Assembly (NCBI GenBank): GCA_934153675.1
Contig: CAKPFG010000001.1
Span: 169,279 to 233,278, forward strand
Source: an uncultured Bacilli bacterium
GTDB lineage: Bacteria > Bacillota_I > Bacilli_A > RF39 > UBA660
DNA: 64,000 nucleotides
Direction of reading: 5' to 3'
This document shows, piece by piece, positions 17,690 through 26,947 of the stretch. The stretch's first letter is position 1, and the number at the start of each line of letters is the position of its first letter. The notes under the pieces were generated by a model. It searched no databases, was not told the DNA's origin, and saw only the letters and a program-made list of their open reading frames with translations. Made by a program: the position numbers and the translations under genes.

Positions 17690-18359
17690 CACAACCACCT
17701 ACTATATCATTTATAATATAACTAGTAATAAGTAACCCAGCAGATGCTGGTACAAAGGAATTTGATGGAATTATGCCTTTTACTTTCTTCTTTATTTTCT
17801 CACAGCTACAAACAACAGTTAATTTTTTTATTCCCATTTTACGTAAATTATAACGCATTATTTTTGCTAAAGGATCATAACTTGTTTTATATATATCGGT
17901 AATTTCTAATAAAGATGGATTCATCCTTCCACCCATTCCCATTGAAGAAATTAATTTAATTTTTTTAAAAAAGCAACATTTAATAATAGCAAGCTTTGCC
18001 TTTATGTCATCAACTGCATCTACCACATAATCAAAATTAGTTATAATATCATCAATATTTTCTTCACTTACTAATATATCTTTAGCACAAACAATACAAT
18101 CTTTATTAATACTATTGATTCTTTCTTTTAATACATCCACCTTTTTTAAACCAATATTATTTAAATTAGTCATTAATTGTCTATTTAAATTAGTTATATC
18201 TACTATATCATTATCAACTATAGTAATATTTTCTATACCACATCTTACTAATGATTCAACAACATAACTACCAACACCACCGACACCTATAACTAATATA
18301 TTCTTATTTTTTATTTCTTCAAATTTATCGCCAACTAATAACTCAAAACGTTTAAACAT
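17682..18359 (-). CDS. tcdA: tRNA threonylcarbamoyladenosine dehydratase (TcdA/CsdL-like)
   Basis: An E1-like ATP-dependent enzyme that cyclises t6A37 of ANN-decoding tRNAs. FERFELL-type start (MFKRFELLVGDK), the nucleotide loop VIGVGGVGSYVVESLVRCGI, the acidic IVDNDIVDITNLNRQ with the Arg finger, and YVVDAVDDIKAKLAII are all present. GGRMNPSLLEITDIYKTSYDPLA is characteristic of the family. Start chosen at the ATG at 18359, since the domain begins there; an ATG at 18386 is in frame. It is transcribed away from cysE. Confidence 0.88.
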   Translation of the reverse strand: MFKRFELLVGDKFEEIKNKNILVIGVGGVGSYVVESLVRCGIENITIVDNDIVDITNLNRQLMTNLNNIGLKKVDVLKERINSINKDCIVCAKDILVSEENIDDIITNFDYVVDAVDDIKAKLAIIKCCFFKKIKLISSMGMGGRMNPSLLEITDIYKTSYDPLAKIMRYNLRKMGIKKLTVVCSCEKIKKKVKGIIPSNSFVPASAGLLITSYIINDIVGGCDV

Positions 18360-18473
18360 ATTATCATCTCTATTAAATTGTAACATAATTTATTTATTTT
18401 TTAAATACCTAAATGTACTTTTTAAATATATCGAAATAAAATTAATTCATAAAATAAAATGTAAGGTGAAAAA

Positions 18474-18989
18474 ATGTTTAAATATATTAAAAACCAAATA
18501 AAAACTATCAGGAAAAACGACCCGGCAATAAAAAGTAATATAGAAGTATTCTTATATCCTTCTTTTAAAGTATTAATATACTATAAAATTGCACATTATT
18601 TTTATTTAAAAAAACATTACTTTCTAGCTAGATTTTTTAGTGAAAAAGGTAAAAAAACGGGAATTGAAATTCATCCTGGAGCCAAAATTGGGAAAAATTT
18701 ATTTATAGATCATGGTGCTGGCGTTGTAATTGGTGAAGATACTATAATCAAAGATAATGTAGTTTTACACCATGGTGTTACATTAGGTGGCACAGGAAAA
18801 GATGAAAAAAATAGACATCCCGTTATTGGTAACAACGTATATATAGGATGTGGAGCAAAAATTCTTGGCAATATTACAATTGAAGACAATTGTAAAATAG
18901 GAGCTAACGCAGTAATACTTAAAAACGTTAAAAAAAACAGTACTGTTGTTGGAATTCCTGGCAAAGTAGTAAAGAATAACTCTCAATAA
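18474..18989 (+). CDS. cysE: serine O-acetyltransferase
   Basis: A left-handed beta-helix acetyltransferase that makes O-acetylserine for cysteine synthesis. There is a short N-terminal helical part, then hexapeptide repeats from [27 protein letters not shown]. The catalytic His is in [14 protein letters not shown], and [23 protein letters not shown] and VVGIPGKVV close the domain. At 171 residues it is the short Bacillota form. It stands alone on the plus strand with its own terminator at 18976-19014. Confidence 0.95.
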   Translation: MFKYIKNQIKTIRKNDPAIKSNIEVFLYPSFKVLIYYKIAHYFYLKKHYFLARFFSEKGKKTGIEIHPGAKIGKNLFIDHGAGVVIGEDTIIKDNVVLHHGVTLGGTGKDEKNRHPVIGNNVYIGCGAKILGNITIEDNCKIGANAVILKNVKKNSTVVGIPGKVVKNNSQ

Positions 18990-19014
18990 TCATTAAATTG
19001 AGAGTTATTTTAAA
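18976..19014 (+). terminator. terminator of cysE
   Basis: Stem AACTCTCAA/TTGAGAGTT with a 10-nt loop followed by ATTTT; the 5' arm overlaps the last codons of cysE. Confidence 0.85.
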
Positions 19015-19057
19015 AAATAATAATTGTTTAAATAAAAAATGCAAATTATTATTGCAT

Positions 19058-21913
19058 TTAATTATGTTTTATTTTAAATATAGCTGTTGATATTCCTAGT
19101 AATGATATAATCATTGTACTAACTATAAAAACTATATTTTTATCTTTTGTATTAGGCGTTTTGGAGTTATACATAACTATCGTTTGTATGTCTTTAGTAT
19201 TGGTAACTGTAAATTTAATTACCTCATAACTTAAATCATATCCATCTGGGGCTTGTATTTCTGTTAATGTATAATTTCCACTTGGTAAAGCTATATAATG
19301 AGGTGTATTTCCTGATACCCATCTATCTATTTCGTTACCATTTGCATCTTTAATAACTAATGTTGCACCGGCTAATTCTTTTTTCGTTGTTATATCTTGT
19401 TTTGAAATTTCTACCTGATTTTTATTATCAGTAGGAACAACAGGTACAGGTGTTTTTTCTTGTACATTATACATTACTACCTTAGTAACTGTACCATCTC
19501 CCTTTACAGTAAAAGAAACGTTTTCTTCTTTAAGAACATATCCATCTGGAGCCTGAATTTCTGTTAGAGTATAATTACCTTTTTTTAAATCTTTAATAAC
19601 ATGAATTTCACCAGTTGATGTCCATTTATCTATTTCCTTACCATTTGCATCTTTTACAACTAATACAGCACCAGCTAATTCTTTTTTCGTTGTTATATCC
19701 TGTTTTGAAATTTCTACCCCATTTGGTTTTCTTACATTTTTAAAATCAATATTAATAGTTTTATCATCGTTTGATACAGTAAATTTAATTACTTCTTTAG
19801 AAAGTTCATATCCTTCTTTAGCTTTAATTTCAGATACTGTATAAACACCAACTTTTAAATTCTTTAATGTATATGGTTGTTCTTTCGTTGTAAATTGTGC
19901 AATTTTATTACCCTTTGCATCTTTTACAACTAATACAGCACCACTTACAGGTTTTTTTGTTTTGCTATCAATCTTATTAATATTAACAACAGTTGTTTTT
20001 TTAAGTTCATTATGCATAACTACCTTAGTAACTGTACCATCTCCCTTTACAGTAAAAGAAACAGTTTCAGTTTTTAATTTATAACCTTCTGGAGCCTGAA
20101 TTTCTGTTAGAGTATAATTACCTTTTTTTAAATCTTTAATAACATGAATTTCACCAGTTGATGTCCATTTATCTATTTCCTTACCATTTGCATCTTTTAC
20201 AACTAATACAGCACCAGCTAATTCTTTTTTCGTTGTTATATCCTGTTTTGAAATTTCTACCCCATTTGGTTTTCTTACATTTTTAAAATCAATATTAATA
20301 GTTTTATCATCGTTTGATACAGTAAATTTAATTACTTCTTTAGAAAGTTCATATCCTTCTTTAGCTTTAATTTCAGATACTGTATAAACACCAACTTTTA
20401 AATTCTTTAATGTATATGGTTGTTCTTTCGTTGTAAATTGTGCAATTTTATTACCCTTTGCATCTTTTACAACTAATACAGCACCACTTACAGGTTTTTT
20501 TGTTTTGCTATCAATCTTATTAATATTAACAACAGTTGTTTTTTTAAGTTCATTATGCATAACTACCTTAGTAACTGTACCATCTCCCTTTACAGTAAAA
20601 GAAACAGTTTCAGTTTTTAATTTATAACCTTCTGGAGCCTGAATTTCTGTTAGAGTATAATTACCTTTTTTTAAATCTTTAATAACATGAATTTCACCAG
20701 TTGATGTCCATTTATCTATTTCCTTACCATTTGCATCTTTTACAACTAATACAGCACCAGCTAATTCTTTTTTCGTTGTTATATCCTGTTTTGAAATTTC
20801 TACCCCATTTGGTTTTCTTACATTTTTAAAATCAATATTAATAGTTTTATCATCGTTTGATACAGTAAATTTAATTACTTCTTTAGAAAGTTCATATCCT
20901 TCTTTAGCTTTAATTTCAGATACTGTATAAACACCAACTTTTAAATTCTTTAATGTATATGGTTGTTCTTTCGTTGTAAATTGTGCAATTTTATTACCCT
21001 TTGCATCTTTTACAACTAATACAGCACCACTTACAGGTTTTTTTGTTTTGCTATCAATCTTATTAATATTTACCTTATTACCTTTTAAAGTAATTTTTCC
21101 ATTCGCAAGAGCACTAGCTTTAGAAGTTATTTTTGTAGTTGTATTTGGCGTTAATTTTTGATAATTTTGCCCACAATCAAATTTCTTGGCAATGCTTATT
21201 GTTTTTTGACCAGATACTGTCAATTTGACATTAACGGTACTACCTACTTTAATCTTATCTTTTAAAATTCGAACATAAAAAGTATTGCCTGATTTTTTAT
21301 ATACTTCTGCTTTAACATCTCCCGCTAATGAAACACTATAACTAGAATTTCCATTTTTAACATTAACTTTTATTTTATTAGAAACATAATAATTACCGGA
21401 TAATTTAAAATTTAACGTAGATGATGATAATTTTATTTCATATTTTGCCTTAGCGTCATTATAAGCCTTTACAGCTGCATCATAAAATGGCTTTACACCA
21501 TTCGTATTTCTAACATTGCGAGTAGTACTAATTCTATTTACTGAATTTTTTCCATTATAGTAATATAAAAATTCATTAATAGCAAGTTCTGAATAATAAT
21601 AATTTTTTTGTGTTGGATTATTATTATATTTTTTTATAATAGCCGCAATACCAGATGCAACAGGTGTACTATATTGACTAGTACTAAGTTTACAAGTATA
21701 ACCTACATACTGTTTATGAAATGATAAACAAAAAACATTATATGAACCACTTGTTTTATAAAGCAAATAATCATAGCCATTGTACTTTAATGTAACACCC
21801 TTTTTTACATTAGTTAATCGTGTTGGATAACTTTTTGCGTTTACTTTATAAGAATTACTAACCCCTATAAACATAAGCAAAAAAATTGCCAAAATTCTAA
21901 AAATTTTCTTCAT
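19058..21913 (-). CDS. LPXTG-like surface protein with a thioester-like N-domain and seven Cna_B/SpaA-type repeats
   Basis: A 951-residue secreted adhesin or pilin-like protein. Residues 1-26 are a signal peptide. Residues about 35-200 resemble a thioester adhesion domain (VFCLSFHKQYVGYTC with Cys62; SELAINEFLYYY where TQxAIW is usual). From about residue 279 come alternating domains beginning NINKIDSKTKKPVSGAVLVVKD (type A) and VEISKQDITTKKELAGAVLVVKD (type B). The order is A-B three times, then a final B-type domain, all with the SEIKAKEGY or TEIQAPEGY strand typical of isopeptide-stabilised Cna_B folds. The C-terminus TPNTKD, a hydrophobic helix and KIKHN form a non-canonical sortase signal. 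No sortase gene is in the window. Ribosome site GGGGGG. Confidence 0.85.
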   Translation of the reverse strand: MKKIFRILAIFLLMFIGVSNSYKVNAKSYPTRLTNVKKGVTLKYNGYDYLLYKTSGSYNVFCLSFHKQYVGYTCKLSTSQYSTPVASGIAAIIKKYNNNPTQKNYYYSELAINEFLYYYNGKNSVNRISTTRNVRNTNGVKPFYDAAVKAYNDAKAKYEIKLSSSTLNFKLSGNYYVSNKIKVNVKNGNSSYSVSLAGDVKAEVYKKSGNTFYVRILKDKIKVGSTVNVKLTVSGQKTISIAKKFDCGQNYQKLTPNTTTKITSKASALANGKITLKGNKVNINKIDSKTKKPVSGAVLVVKDAKGNKIAQFTTKEQPYTLKNLKVGVYTVSEIKAKEGYELSKEVIKFTVSNDDKTINIDFKNVRKPNGVEISKQDITTKKELAGAVLVVKDANGKEIDKWTSTGEIHVIKDLKKGNYTLTEIQAPEGYKLKTETVSFTVKGDGTVTKVVMHNELKKTTVVNINKIDSKTKKPVSGAVLVVKDAKGNKIAQFTTKEQPYTLKNLKVGVYTVSEIKAKEGYELSKEVIKFTVSNDDKTINIDFKNVRKPNGVEISKQDITTKKELAGAVLVVKDANGKEIDKWTSTGEIHVIKDLKKGNYTLTEIQAPEGYKLKTETVSFTVKGDGTVTKVVMHNELKKTTVVNINKIDSKTKKPVSGAVLVVKDAKGNKIAQFTTKEQPYTLKNLKVGVYTVSEIKAKEGYELSKEVIKFTVSNDDKTINIDFKNVRKPNGVEISKQDITTKKELAGAVLVVKDANGKEIDKWTSTGEIHVIKDLKKGNYTLTEIQAPDGYVLKEENVSFTVKGDGTVTKVVMYNVQEKTPVPVVPTDNKNQVEISKQDITTKKELAGATLVIKDANGNEIDRWVSGNTPHYIALPSGNYTLTEIQAPDGYDLSYEVIKFTVTNTKDIQTIVMYNSKTPNTKDKNIVFIVSTMIISLLGISTAIFKIKHN
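19449..21077 (-). repeat. three tandem 543-bp (181-codon) repeats inside the surface-protein gene
   Basis: The same 543-bp unit occurs three times in frame, at about 20535-21077, 19992-20534 and 19449-19991. The first two copies appear identical by eye over nearly all their length. The third diverges only in its 3' part. Such identity implies recent duplication or ongoing homogenisation and allows copy-number change by recombination. Confidence 0.9.
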
Positions 21914-22021
21914 ATATACCCCCCAAAAGCGAATAAAATCATTCGTTATGCGAGTTATATTATCACAAACTTTTCACTTTGTCAATTCTTTATCATTTTA
22001 TAATCCCAGTAAATATGATTA

Positions 22022-22174
22022 TGTAGAATAAAATAGTAAATTCTCTTTTTGTTGATTTACGAGAAATTAGTTTTATAATTTATATTGTTTCATTTGTCAT
22101 GATAGGAGTATATTTTAAAATGAAACAAAAACACTTAACTCTTAAAGAAAGAGAATTTACTATTTTATTCTACA
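22022..22174. mobile_element. 153-bp element with perfect 27-bp terminal inverted repeats (MITE-like)
   Basis: Perfect inverted repeats lie at 22022-22048 and 22148-22174 (outer end TGTAGAATAAAATAG). Inside is a second inverted pair, TTGTTTCATTT/AAATGAAACAA, and a plus-strand ATG with an AGGAG site. That ATG opens MKQKHLTLKEREFTI and a stop 24 codons on. The short peptide resembles the beginning of an IS30-type transposase. The element could thus be an internally deleted IS derivative. Alternatively the whole may be a folded RNA or a strong bidirectional terminator between the surface-protein gene and the lipoprotein gene. Confidence 0.55.
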
Positions 22175-22177
22175 CAT

Positions 22178-22891
22178 TTAATAATAATCATTAGTTTTTT
22201 TAAGTATTTTTTCTTTTTCTTTATTGATTATAAAAAGAGCCGTATCATAAGTAATATATCCATTAGATAAATTAGAGTCAAGACTATATGATTTAATATT
22301 ATCATCATTTCTAAAGGTCAAAGTTGTCATATCCTTGATAGAATAAATATACCTATTTTCATCATATAATCTTTCTGGTGACAGATCATATCCTATTATA
22401 ATATTATTATTATATATAAAAATTTCCATTTTTGAACTTTTAGAATATTTAAAATTCTCAGTTACGTAATATTTTTTACTTTTATAATAATTATCCCCTA
22501 TATCTTTAGGGAAACTCTTAGCTAAATTAATTAAATCATTATAATTCATGCTATCTTTATTTAGTACTTCTTTTAAACTTGTAACCTGCATTTCACTTAT
22601 GAATTCAGTTGAAAAATGATGATTTTCATAATCAAAATTATTACCATTAGAACATATTGATCCTATTGTTTTATTATCAATAATCGAATTATAATCATAA
22701 TCATCACGATTTTTATAAATGTCAGTTCTATAGCAAATACTATAATTTCCATCCTTCGAAACCAAATAATAATCATCTAAACTCTTACTGTTACATCCAG
22801 TAAAAAAAGATGAGGCAACTAAAACGCAGGAACTAACCTTTATTAAGTTTATTTTTTTAAATTTTTCAATCCCATTAATATTTTTAATCAT
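22178..22891 (-). CDS. lipoprotein of unknown function
   Basis: From the ATG at 22891 the product is 237 residues. It has a short basic N-terminus and a hydrophobic segment ending in the lipobox SSFFTGC, so it should be lipid-anchored outside the membrane. The mature part is Asn/Tyr/Asp-rich and without a recognised domain. Its start overlaps the stop of queH (TAATG), pointing to coupled translation. Its stop lies 4 bp from the inverted-repeat element. Confidence 0.6.
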   Translation of the reverse strand: MIKNINGIEKFKKINLIKVSSCVLVASSFFTGCNSKSLDDYYLVSKDGNYSICYRTDIYKNRDDYDYNSIIDNKTIGSICSNGNNFDYENHHFSTEFISEMQVTSLKEVLNKDSMNYNDLINLAKSFPKDIGDNYYKSKKYYVTENFKYSKSSKMEIFIYNNNIIIGYDLSPERLYDENRYIYSIKDMTTLTFRNDDNIKSYSLDSNLSNGYITYDTALFIINKEKEKILKKTNDYY

Positions 22892-23496
22892 TATTTTTTT
22901 CTTCTTTCTATTATAGAGTATATACAACCACAAAAATCTTGTCGATATAAATTATATTTATAAGAAAGTTCTATACTTTTTTTATAACCATCTTTTTTCT
23001 TAAAATCAGCATAAAGGTATTTAATAGAATACTTTTGTTCTAAATCCTTTCCGATTTCATTTAACCAACAAGCATTTTTATAAGGACTTATAGATAATGT
23101 TGTTGTAAAGAAATCAAAGCCTAATTTTTGTGCTAATCTAGCAGTATATTCTAATCGTAATTTATAACAAATATAACATCTTTTTCCACCTTCTTTTTCT
23201 TGTTCTAATCCTTTTACAGAGGTAAAAAAATCCAAATTATTATATTCACAATCTATTATATTTATTCTATTTTGATACATTTTCATATTAACAAATCTTT
23301 TTAATTCTTCTTTTCTTTTATTATATTCTACTTCATTTGTAATATTGGGATTGTAATATACTATACTTATATAAAAATATTCATCTAACAATTTTAATAC
23401 ATATGATGAACAAGGAGCACAACAAACATGTAATAATAATCTAGGCTTATATGTCAATGAACAAAGAATTTTTTCCATTTCTTTTTGATAATTCAT
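22891..23496 (-). CDS. queH: epoxyqueuosine reductase QueH
   Basis: The last enzyme of queuosine synthesis in many bacteria lacking QueG. LLHVCCAPCSSYVLKLL gives the first Cys set, GGKRCYICYKLRLEYTARLA the second, FDFFTTTLSISPYKN the conserved centre, and YRQDFCGCIYS the final Cys pair. All four clusters expected for the metal sites are present. The start at 23496 is fixed by a GGAGG site, giving 201 residues. Other queuosine genes are not in the window. Confidence 0.9.
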   Translation of the reverse strand: MNYQKEMEKILCSLTYKPRLLLHVCCAPCSSYVLKLLDEYFYISIVYYNPNITNEVEYNKRKEELKRFVNMKMYQNRINIIDCEYNNLDFFTSVKGLEQEKEGGKRCYICYKLRLEYTARLAQKLGFDFFTTTLSISPYKNACWLNEIGKDLEQKYSIKYLYADFKKKDGYKKSIELSYKYNLYRQDFCGCIYSIIERRKK

Positions 23497-23559
23497 AAAT
23501 ACCTCCATAAGAAAAAAGTCACAAAGACTTTTTAATTATATATTAAATGTAATTTTATT

Positions 23560-24258
23560 TCAACATGCATCATCACAATAATTATTAGAAATTTTCTTTA
23601 AATATTCTTGATAAATTCCACTTAATTCATCATATTGCTCATCTGTAAGATTACTATAAGCATCAATTTGTGATGAAACCGTAGATTGATGAGTACCAAT
23701 TATCTTACCATTTTTTACAAAAACAACAAATGGTACATACATTCTTTTTTCATTAACTTTATACTCTTTTTGATTATCATCTTTTACAATATAATCATCA
23801 AGTTCACTATCAAGTAATTTTAATAATTTAAAATATCCCTTGCTACCTTTTATTTCCTTACCATTTTCATCCTTTTTTAAAACTAACTTACCATCTTTTA
23901 CTTCATAAAAATCTCTTTCCTTTTCCATATTCATATAATATATTTTATCTATATTATATTCTTCAGCACTTTTTAATAAAACAGGGAGAGCTGTTCTACA
24001 CCAAGGACATTCAGGAAAGCCAAAATATATAACGCCAGTTTTATTTTTAATTATATCAATTATCTCATCATATGAGGAATATTTTATCGGATTAGAAGAA
24101 GAAATTGATATGTTTTTGATTTTCTTCCCTGTACTGCTTAAAGTACCATTCAAAGCCTCATACTCTTCCTTAAACTTTAAAGCATCATCTTTATCTATAG
24201 AACAAGCCGTAACAGTAAAAATCACAAATATAGCTAAAATATATTTTAAATATTTCAT
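23560..24258 (-). CDS. thioredoxin-fold lipoprotein
   Basis: A 232-residue protein with a signal peptide ending in the lipobox VTAC (Cys19), so membrane-anchored outside. A thioredoxin-like domain follows: GVIYFGFPECPWCRTALPVLL carries a CPWC redox motif, and RMYVPFVVFVKNGKIIGTH supplies the cis-Pro strand. It ends with a Cys pair near the C-terminus (NNYCDDAC). It resembles the bacteriocin-biosynthesis/Bro-type thioredoxins, but a role in extracytoplasmic disulphide chemistry is only inferred. Confidence 0.7.
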   Translation of the reverse strand: MKYLKYILAIFVIFTVTACSIDKDDALKFKEEYEALNGTLSSTGKKIKNISISSSNPIKYSSYDEIIDIIKNKTGVIYFGFPECPWCRTALPVLLKSAEEYNIDKIYYMNMEKERDFYEVKDGKLVLKKDENGKEIKGSKGYFKLLKLLDSELDDYIVKDDNQKEYKVNEKRMYVPFVVFVKNGKIIGTHQSTVSSQIDAYSNLTDEQYDELSGIYQEYLKKISNNYCDDAC

Positions 24259-24365
24259 CTAACCACCTTCCACTTTATAACACACAACAATATCTTAGAT
24301 AATTATATCTAATAACTAATTTATCAAATATAGATAATAATTAAATATAACCAATTGCATATAAA

Positions 24366-25097
24366 TCATTCTTCTCTTTTTTTAGTAGGAGCTATATATT
24401 CAACTTCATTTCCATCATTATCCATTTCTATAACTCTAGATTGAGCAAGATAATCATGTAATCCCCTACCATCTTTAGACATAAATACCATTAATAAAAT
24501 TATTATTTCTAATATTGATTGCAAATTAGTAATTATATAATTTGCAGTATAAAAATTGTTATACCCTAAAACATAAATACAAATAATTAACGCCGTATTA
24601 AAAATTACACCATTTAATATTACACATCTTATTAAATAATTACCAATATTTAAAGATCCACCATTATTTTTTATAACCTTCAATTTCAATAATTTTTTTC
24701 CTAAAGTTTGACCACCCATTGAAAATTGGAAAACACCAAAATAACCAATAACTATTATTATAGATATTATAGTAGAAAAAGTTGAATTTTTAGATAATTT
24801 ATAGTTATACTTTTTGACATTATTAGTATATTTATCTTTATAATTCAAAAAAGCAGTTTTCTTACTATTATACTCTTTTTTATTTATTTTTTTATTTTCA
24901 TAATCCTTTTTAGCAGTATTATATTCCTTTTCTAAGTCTTTATATTTCTCAGATATTTTTAAATAATCCTTATAAATTTTATTATAACTATCTAATTGAG
25001 GATTAATTTGTTTAATATTCGTAAAAGCAAAAACAATAATACTTACTATAATCATATCTATCATATATGCTAAAATTCTTTTAAAATTCTTATTCAT
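24366..25097 (-). CDS. RDD family membrane protein with an extracytoplasmic coiled coil
   Basis: RRILAYMIDMIIVSIIV-like opening (FKRILAYMIDMIIVS), later GGQTLGKKLLKLKVI, and a terminal DGRGLHDYLAQSRVI are the three motifs of the RDD family. A Lys/Tyr/Glu-rich coiled-coil segment of about 60 residues is inserted after the first helix. Transport functions (Na+/H+ antiport) have been shown for some RDD members; nothing here fixes a substrate. 243 residues. Confidence 0.8.
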   Translation of the reverse strand: MNKNFKRILAYMIDMIIVSIIVFAFTNIKQINPQLDSYNKIYKDYLKISEKYKDLEKEYNTAKKDYENKKINKKEYNSKKTAFLNYKDKYTNNVKKYNYKLSKNSTFSTIISIIIVIGYFGVFQFSMGGQTLGKKLLKLKVIKNNGGSLNIGNYLIRCVILNGVIFNTALIICIYVLGYNNFYTANYIITNLQSILEIIILLMVFMSKDGRGLHDYLAQSRVIEMDNDGNEVEYIAPTKKREE

Positions 25098-25181
25098 CTT
25101 ATCAACTCCTATTTAACTATAACATATTTTTAAAATTAAATAAACATTTTTCACAAATTTCACATGTTTTTTACTTTTAAT

Positions 25182-25205
25182 AAAAAAGAGTTATTTTATT
25201 AACTC
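25182..25205 (-). terminator. terminator at the end of alaS
   Basis: Stem GAGTTA/TAACTC followed by six Ts on the minus strand, overlapping the alaS stop codon; it ends the proS-frr-alaS operon. Confidence 0.8.
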
Positions 25206-26947
25206 AATATAGCTTTAATTCTTCTAACACCTGAACTACTAGCTTCTTCCTTTTTTATTTTAAAATTTCCAAGACACTTAGTGCTATCCACATGAGGACC
25301 ACCACAAATTTCTTTAGAAACATCCCCAATAAAATAAACAGTTACAATGTCAGGATATTTATCTATAAATTGATGTTCTGCCCCAATAGCACATGCTTCT
25401 TCTTTTGACATTTGCTTTTTAGTAACCTTTAAATCTTCCCCTATCCACTTATTAACTAAATTTTCAACCTGCTTTTTTTCTTCATCAGTTAGCTTGTGGT
25501 CACAAGAAAAGTCAAAACGCATACGTTCACTAGTTATATTAGATCCTTTTTGAACACAAGATGGACTTAATACAATTTTCAAAGCTGCATTCAAAAGATG
25601 TGTTGCTGTATGATATTTAGTTTCAATAATTCCATTTGATGAAAGACCACCTTTAAATCTTCCTTTAGAAGATGACCTTGACAGTTCTTGATGCTGCTTA
25701 TATTTTGCATAAAAGCCTTCTATATCAACTGTCATGTTATGATCTTTAGCAAGTTCAACTGTAAGTTCAATAGGAAAACCATAAGTATCATATAATTTAA
25801 AAGCAATATCTTTATCTATTTTACCAGATAAATTATTAATATATTTTTCAAATTCCTTCAATCCTTTTTCTAAAGTTTTATTGAATTTATCCTTTTCCTG
25901 TTTTAAAACAGATAAAACGACATCCTTATTTTCTAAAACTTCTTTATAATAATCTTTATAATAATCAATTATAGAAAGAGCAATTTGTTCTTCAAAATTA
26001 CTAGATATATCAATACCAAGTTTTTTAGCATGACGAATAGCCCTTCTTATCAATCTTCTTAAAATATATCCTTGATCTGTATTACTAGGTTTAATAGAAG
26101 CATAATCAGAAGCAATAAAAACAGAGGTCCTAATGTGATCAGCAATTATACGCATACTTTTCTCATTACCTTTATAACTTTTGTTAGATACCTTTTCAAT
26201 TGTTTTTATAATATTAGTCCATATACTAGACAAATAATTATCATCTTTCTTTTCAAGAATGGCTTGAACTCTTTCAAGTCCCATACCGGTATCAACGTTT
26301 TTTTTAGGTAATTCTGTAAACTTATTATCTTTATGCATGTACTGCATGAAAACATTATTCCAAATTTCTACCCATCTATCATCTTTAGGATCGTATTTTT
26401 CGGGCACATCATCATCGCTTCGAAAATAAAAAATTTCTGTATCAGGTCCACAAGGACCATTTAATTCCATATTAGGCCACCAATTATCATCTTCACCTAA
26501 ATAAGCAATATGATTACTAGAAATTCCAAGACTCTTCCATATATTAGCTGAATCTAAATCTGGTTTTACTATATCATTACCCTTAAAAACAGTAACTGCT
26601 ATTTTTTCTTTAGGAATTTTTAAAACTTGTGTTAAAAATTCAAAACTCCAACTAATACTTTCTTTTTTAAAATAATCCCCCAAGCTCCAATTACCAAGCA
26701 TTTCAAAAAAAGTATGATGGGTTTTATCCCCAACTTCCTCTAAGTCATTTGTACGTATACATTTTTGATAATCACAAAGTCTAGTTCCTAAAGGATGAAT
26801 TTCTCCCTTTAAATAAGGAACAAGTGGTTGCATTCCAGCTGTATTAAATAAAACAGAAGGGTCATTTTCAGGTACTACCGGACTTGATGGAATTTGCACA
26901 TGCCCTTTACTTACAAAAAAATCTATATATAATTTTCTTAAATTCAT
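25199..26947 (-). CDS. alaS: alanyl-tRNA synthetase, short form without the C-terminal domain
   Basis: A class II synthetase with the catalytic core (MNLRKLYIDFFVSKGH, FNTAGMQPLVPYLKG, CIRTNDLEEVG, ELNGPCGPDTEIFYF) and a tRNA-recognition domain. It also has the editing domain with zinc ligands HTATHLLNAAL-type HxxxH and ICGGPHVDST. It stops 23 residues after the CxxxH motif, at 582 residues against about 870 usually. The DHHA1/C-Ala region that dimerises and grips the tRNA elbow is missing. The gene has no sign of a 3' pseudogene beyond its stop, and a good terminator follows, so the short form is genuine. The last gene of the proS operon. Confidence 0.92.
   Translation of the reverse strand: MNLRKLYIDFFVSKGHVQIPSSPVVPENDPSVLFNTAGMQPLVPYLKGEIHPLGTRLCDYQKCIRTNDLEEVGDKTHHTFFEMLGNWSLGDYFKKESISWSFEFLTQVLKIPKEKIAVTVFKGNDIVKPDLDSANIWKSLGISSNHIAYLGEDDNWWPNMELNGPCGPDTEIFYFRSDDDVPEKYDPKDDRWVEIWNNVFMQYMHKDNKFTELPKKNVDTGMGLERVQAILEKKDDNYLSSIWTNIIKTIEKVSNKSYKGNEKSMRIIADHIRTSVFIASDYASIKPSNTDQGYILRRLIRRAIRHAKKLGIDISSNFEEQIALSIIDYYKDYYKEVLENKDVVLSVLKQEKDKFNKTLEKGLKEFEKYINNLSGKIDKDIAFKLYDTYGFPIELTVELAKDHNMTVDIEGFYAKYKQHQELSRSSSKGRFKGGLSSNGIIETKYHTATHLLNAALKIVLSPSCVQKGSNITSERMRFDFSCDHKLTDEEKKQVENLVNKWIGEDLKVTKKQMSKEEACAIGAEHQFIDKYPDIVTVYFIGDVSKEICGGPHVDSTKCLGNFKIKKEEASSSGVRRIKAILS

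Noticed and set aside
19449..21077. CRISPR-like periodicity
   Set aside because: The repeats are 543 bp, in frame and protein-coding (Cna_B domains); there are no short spacers and no cas genes.
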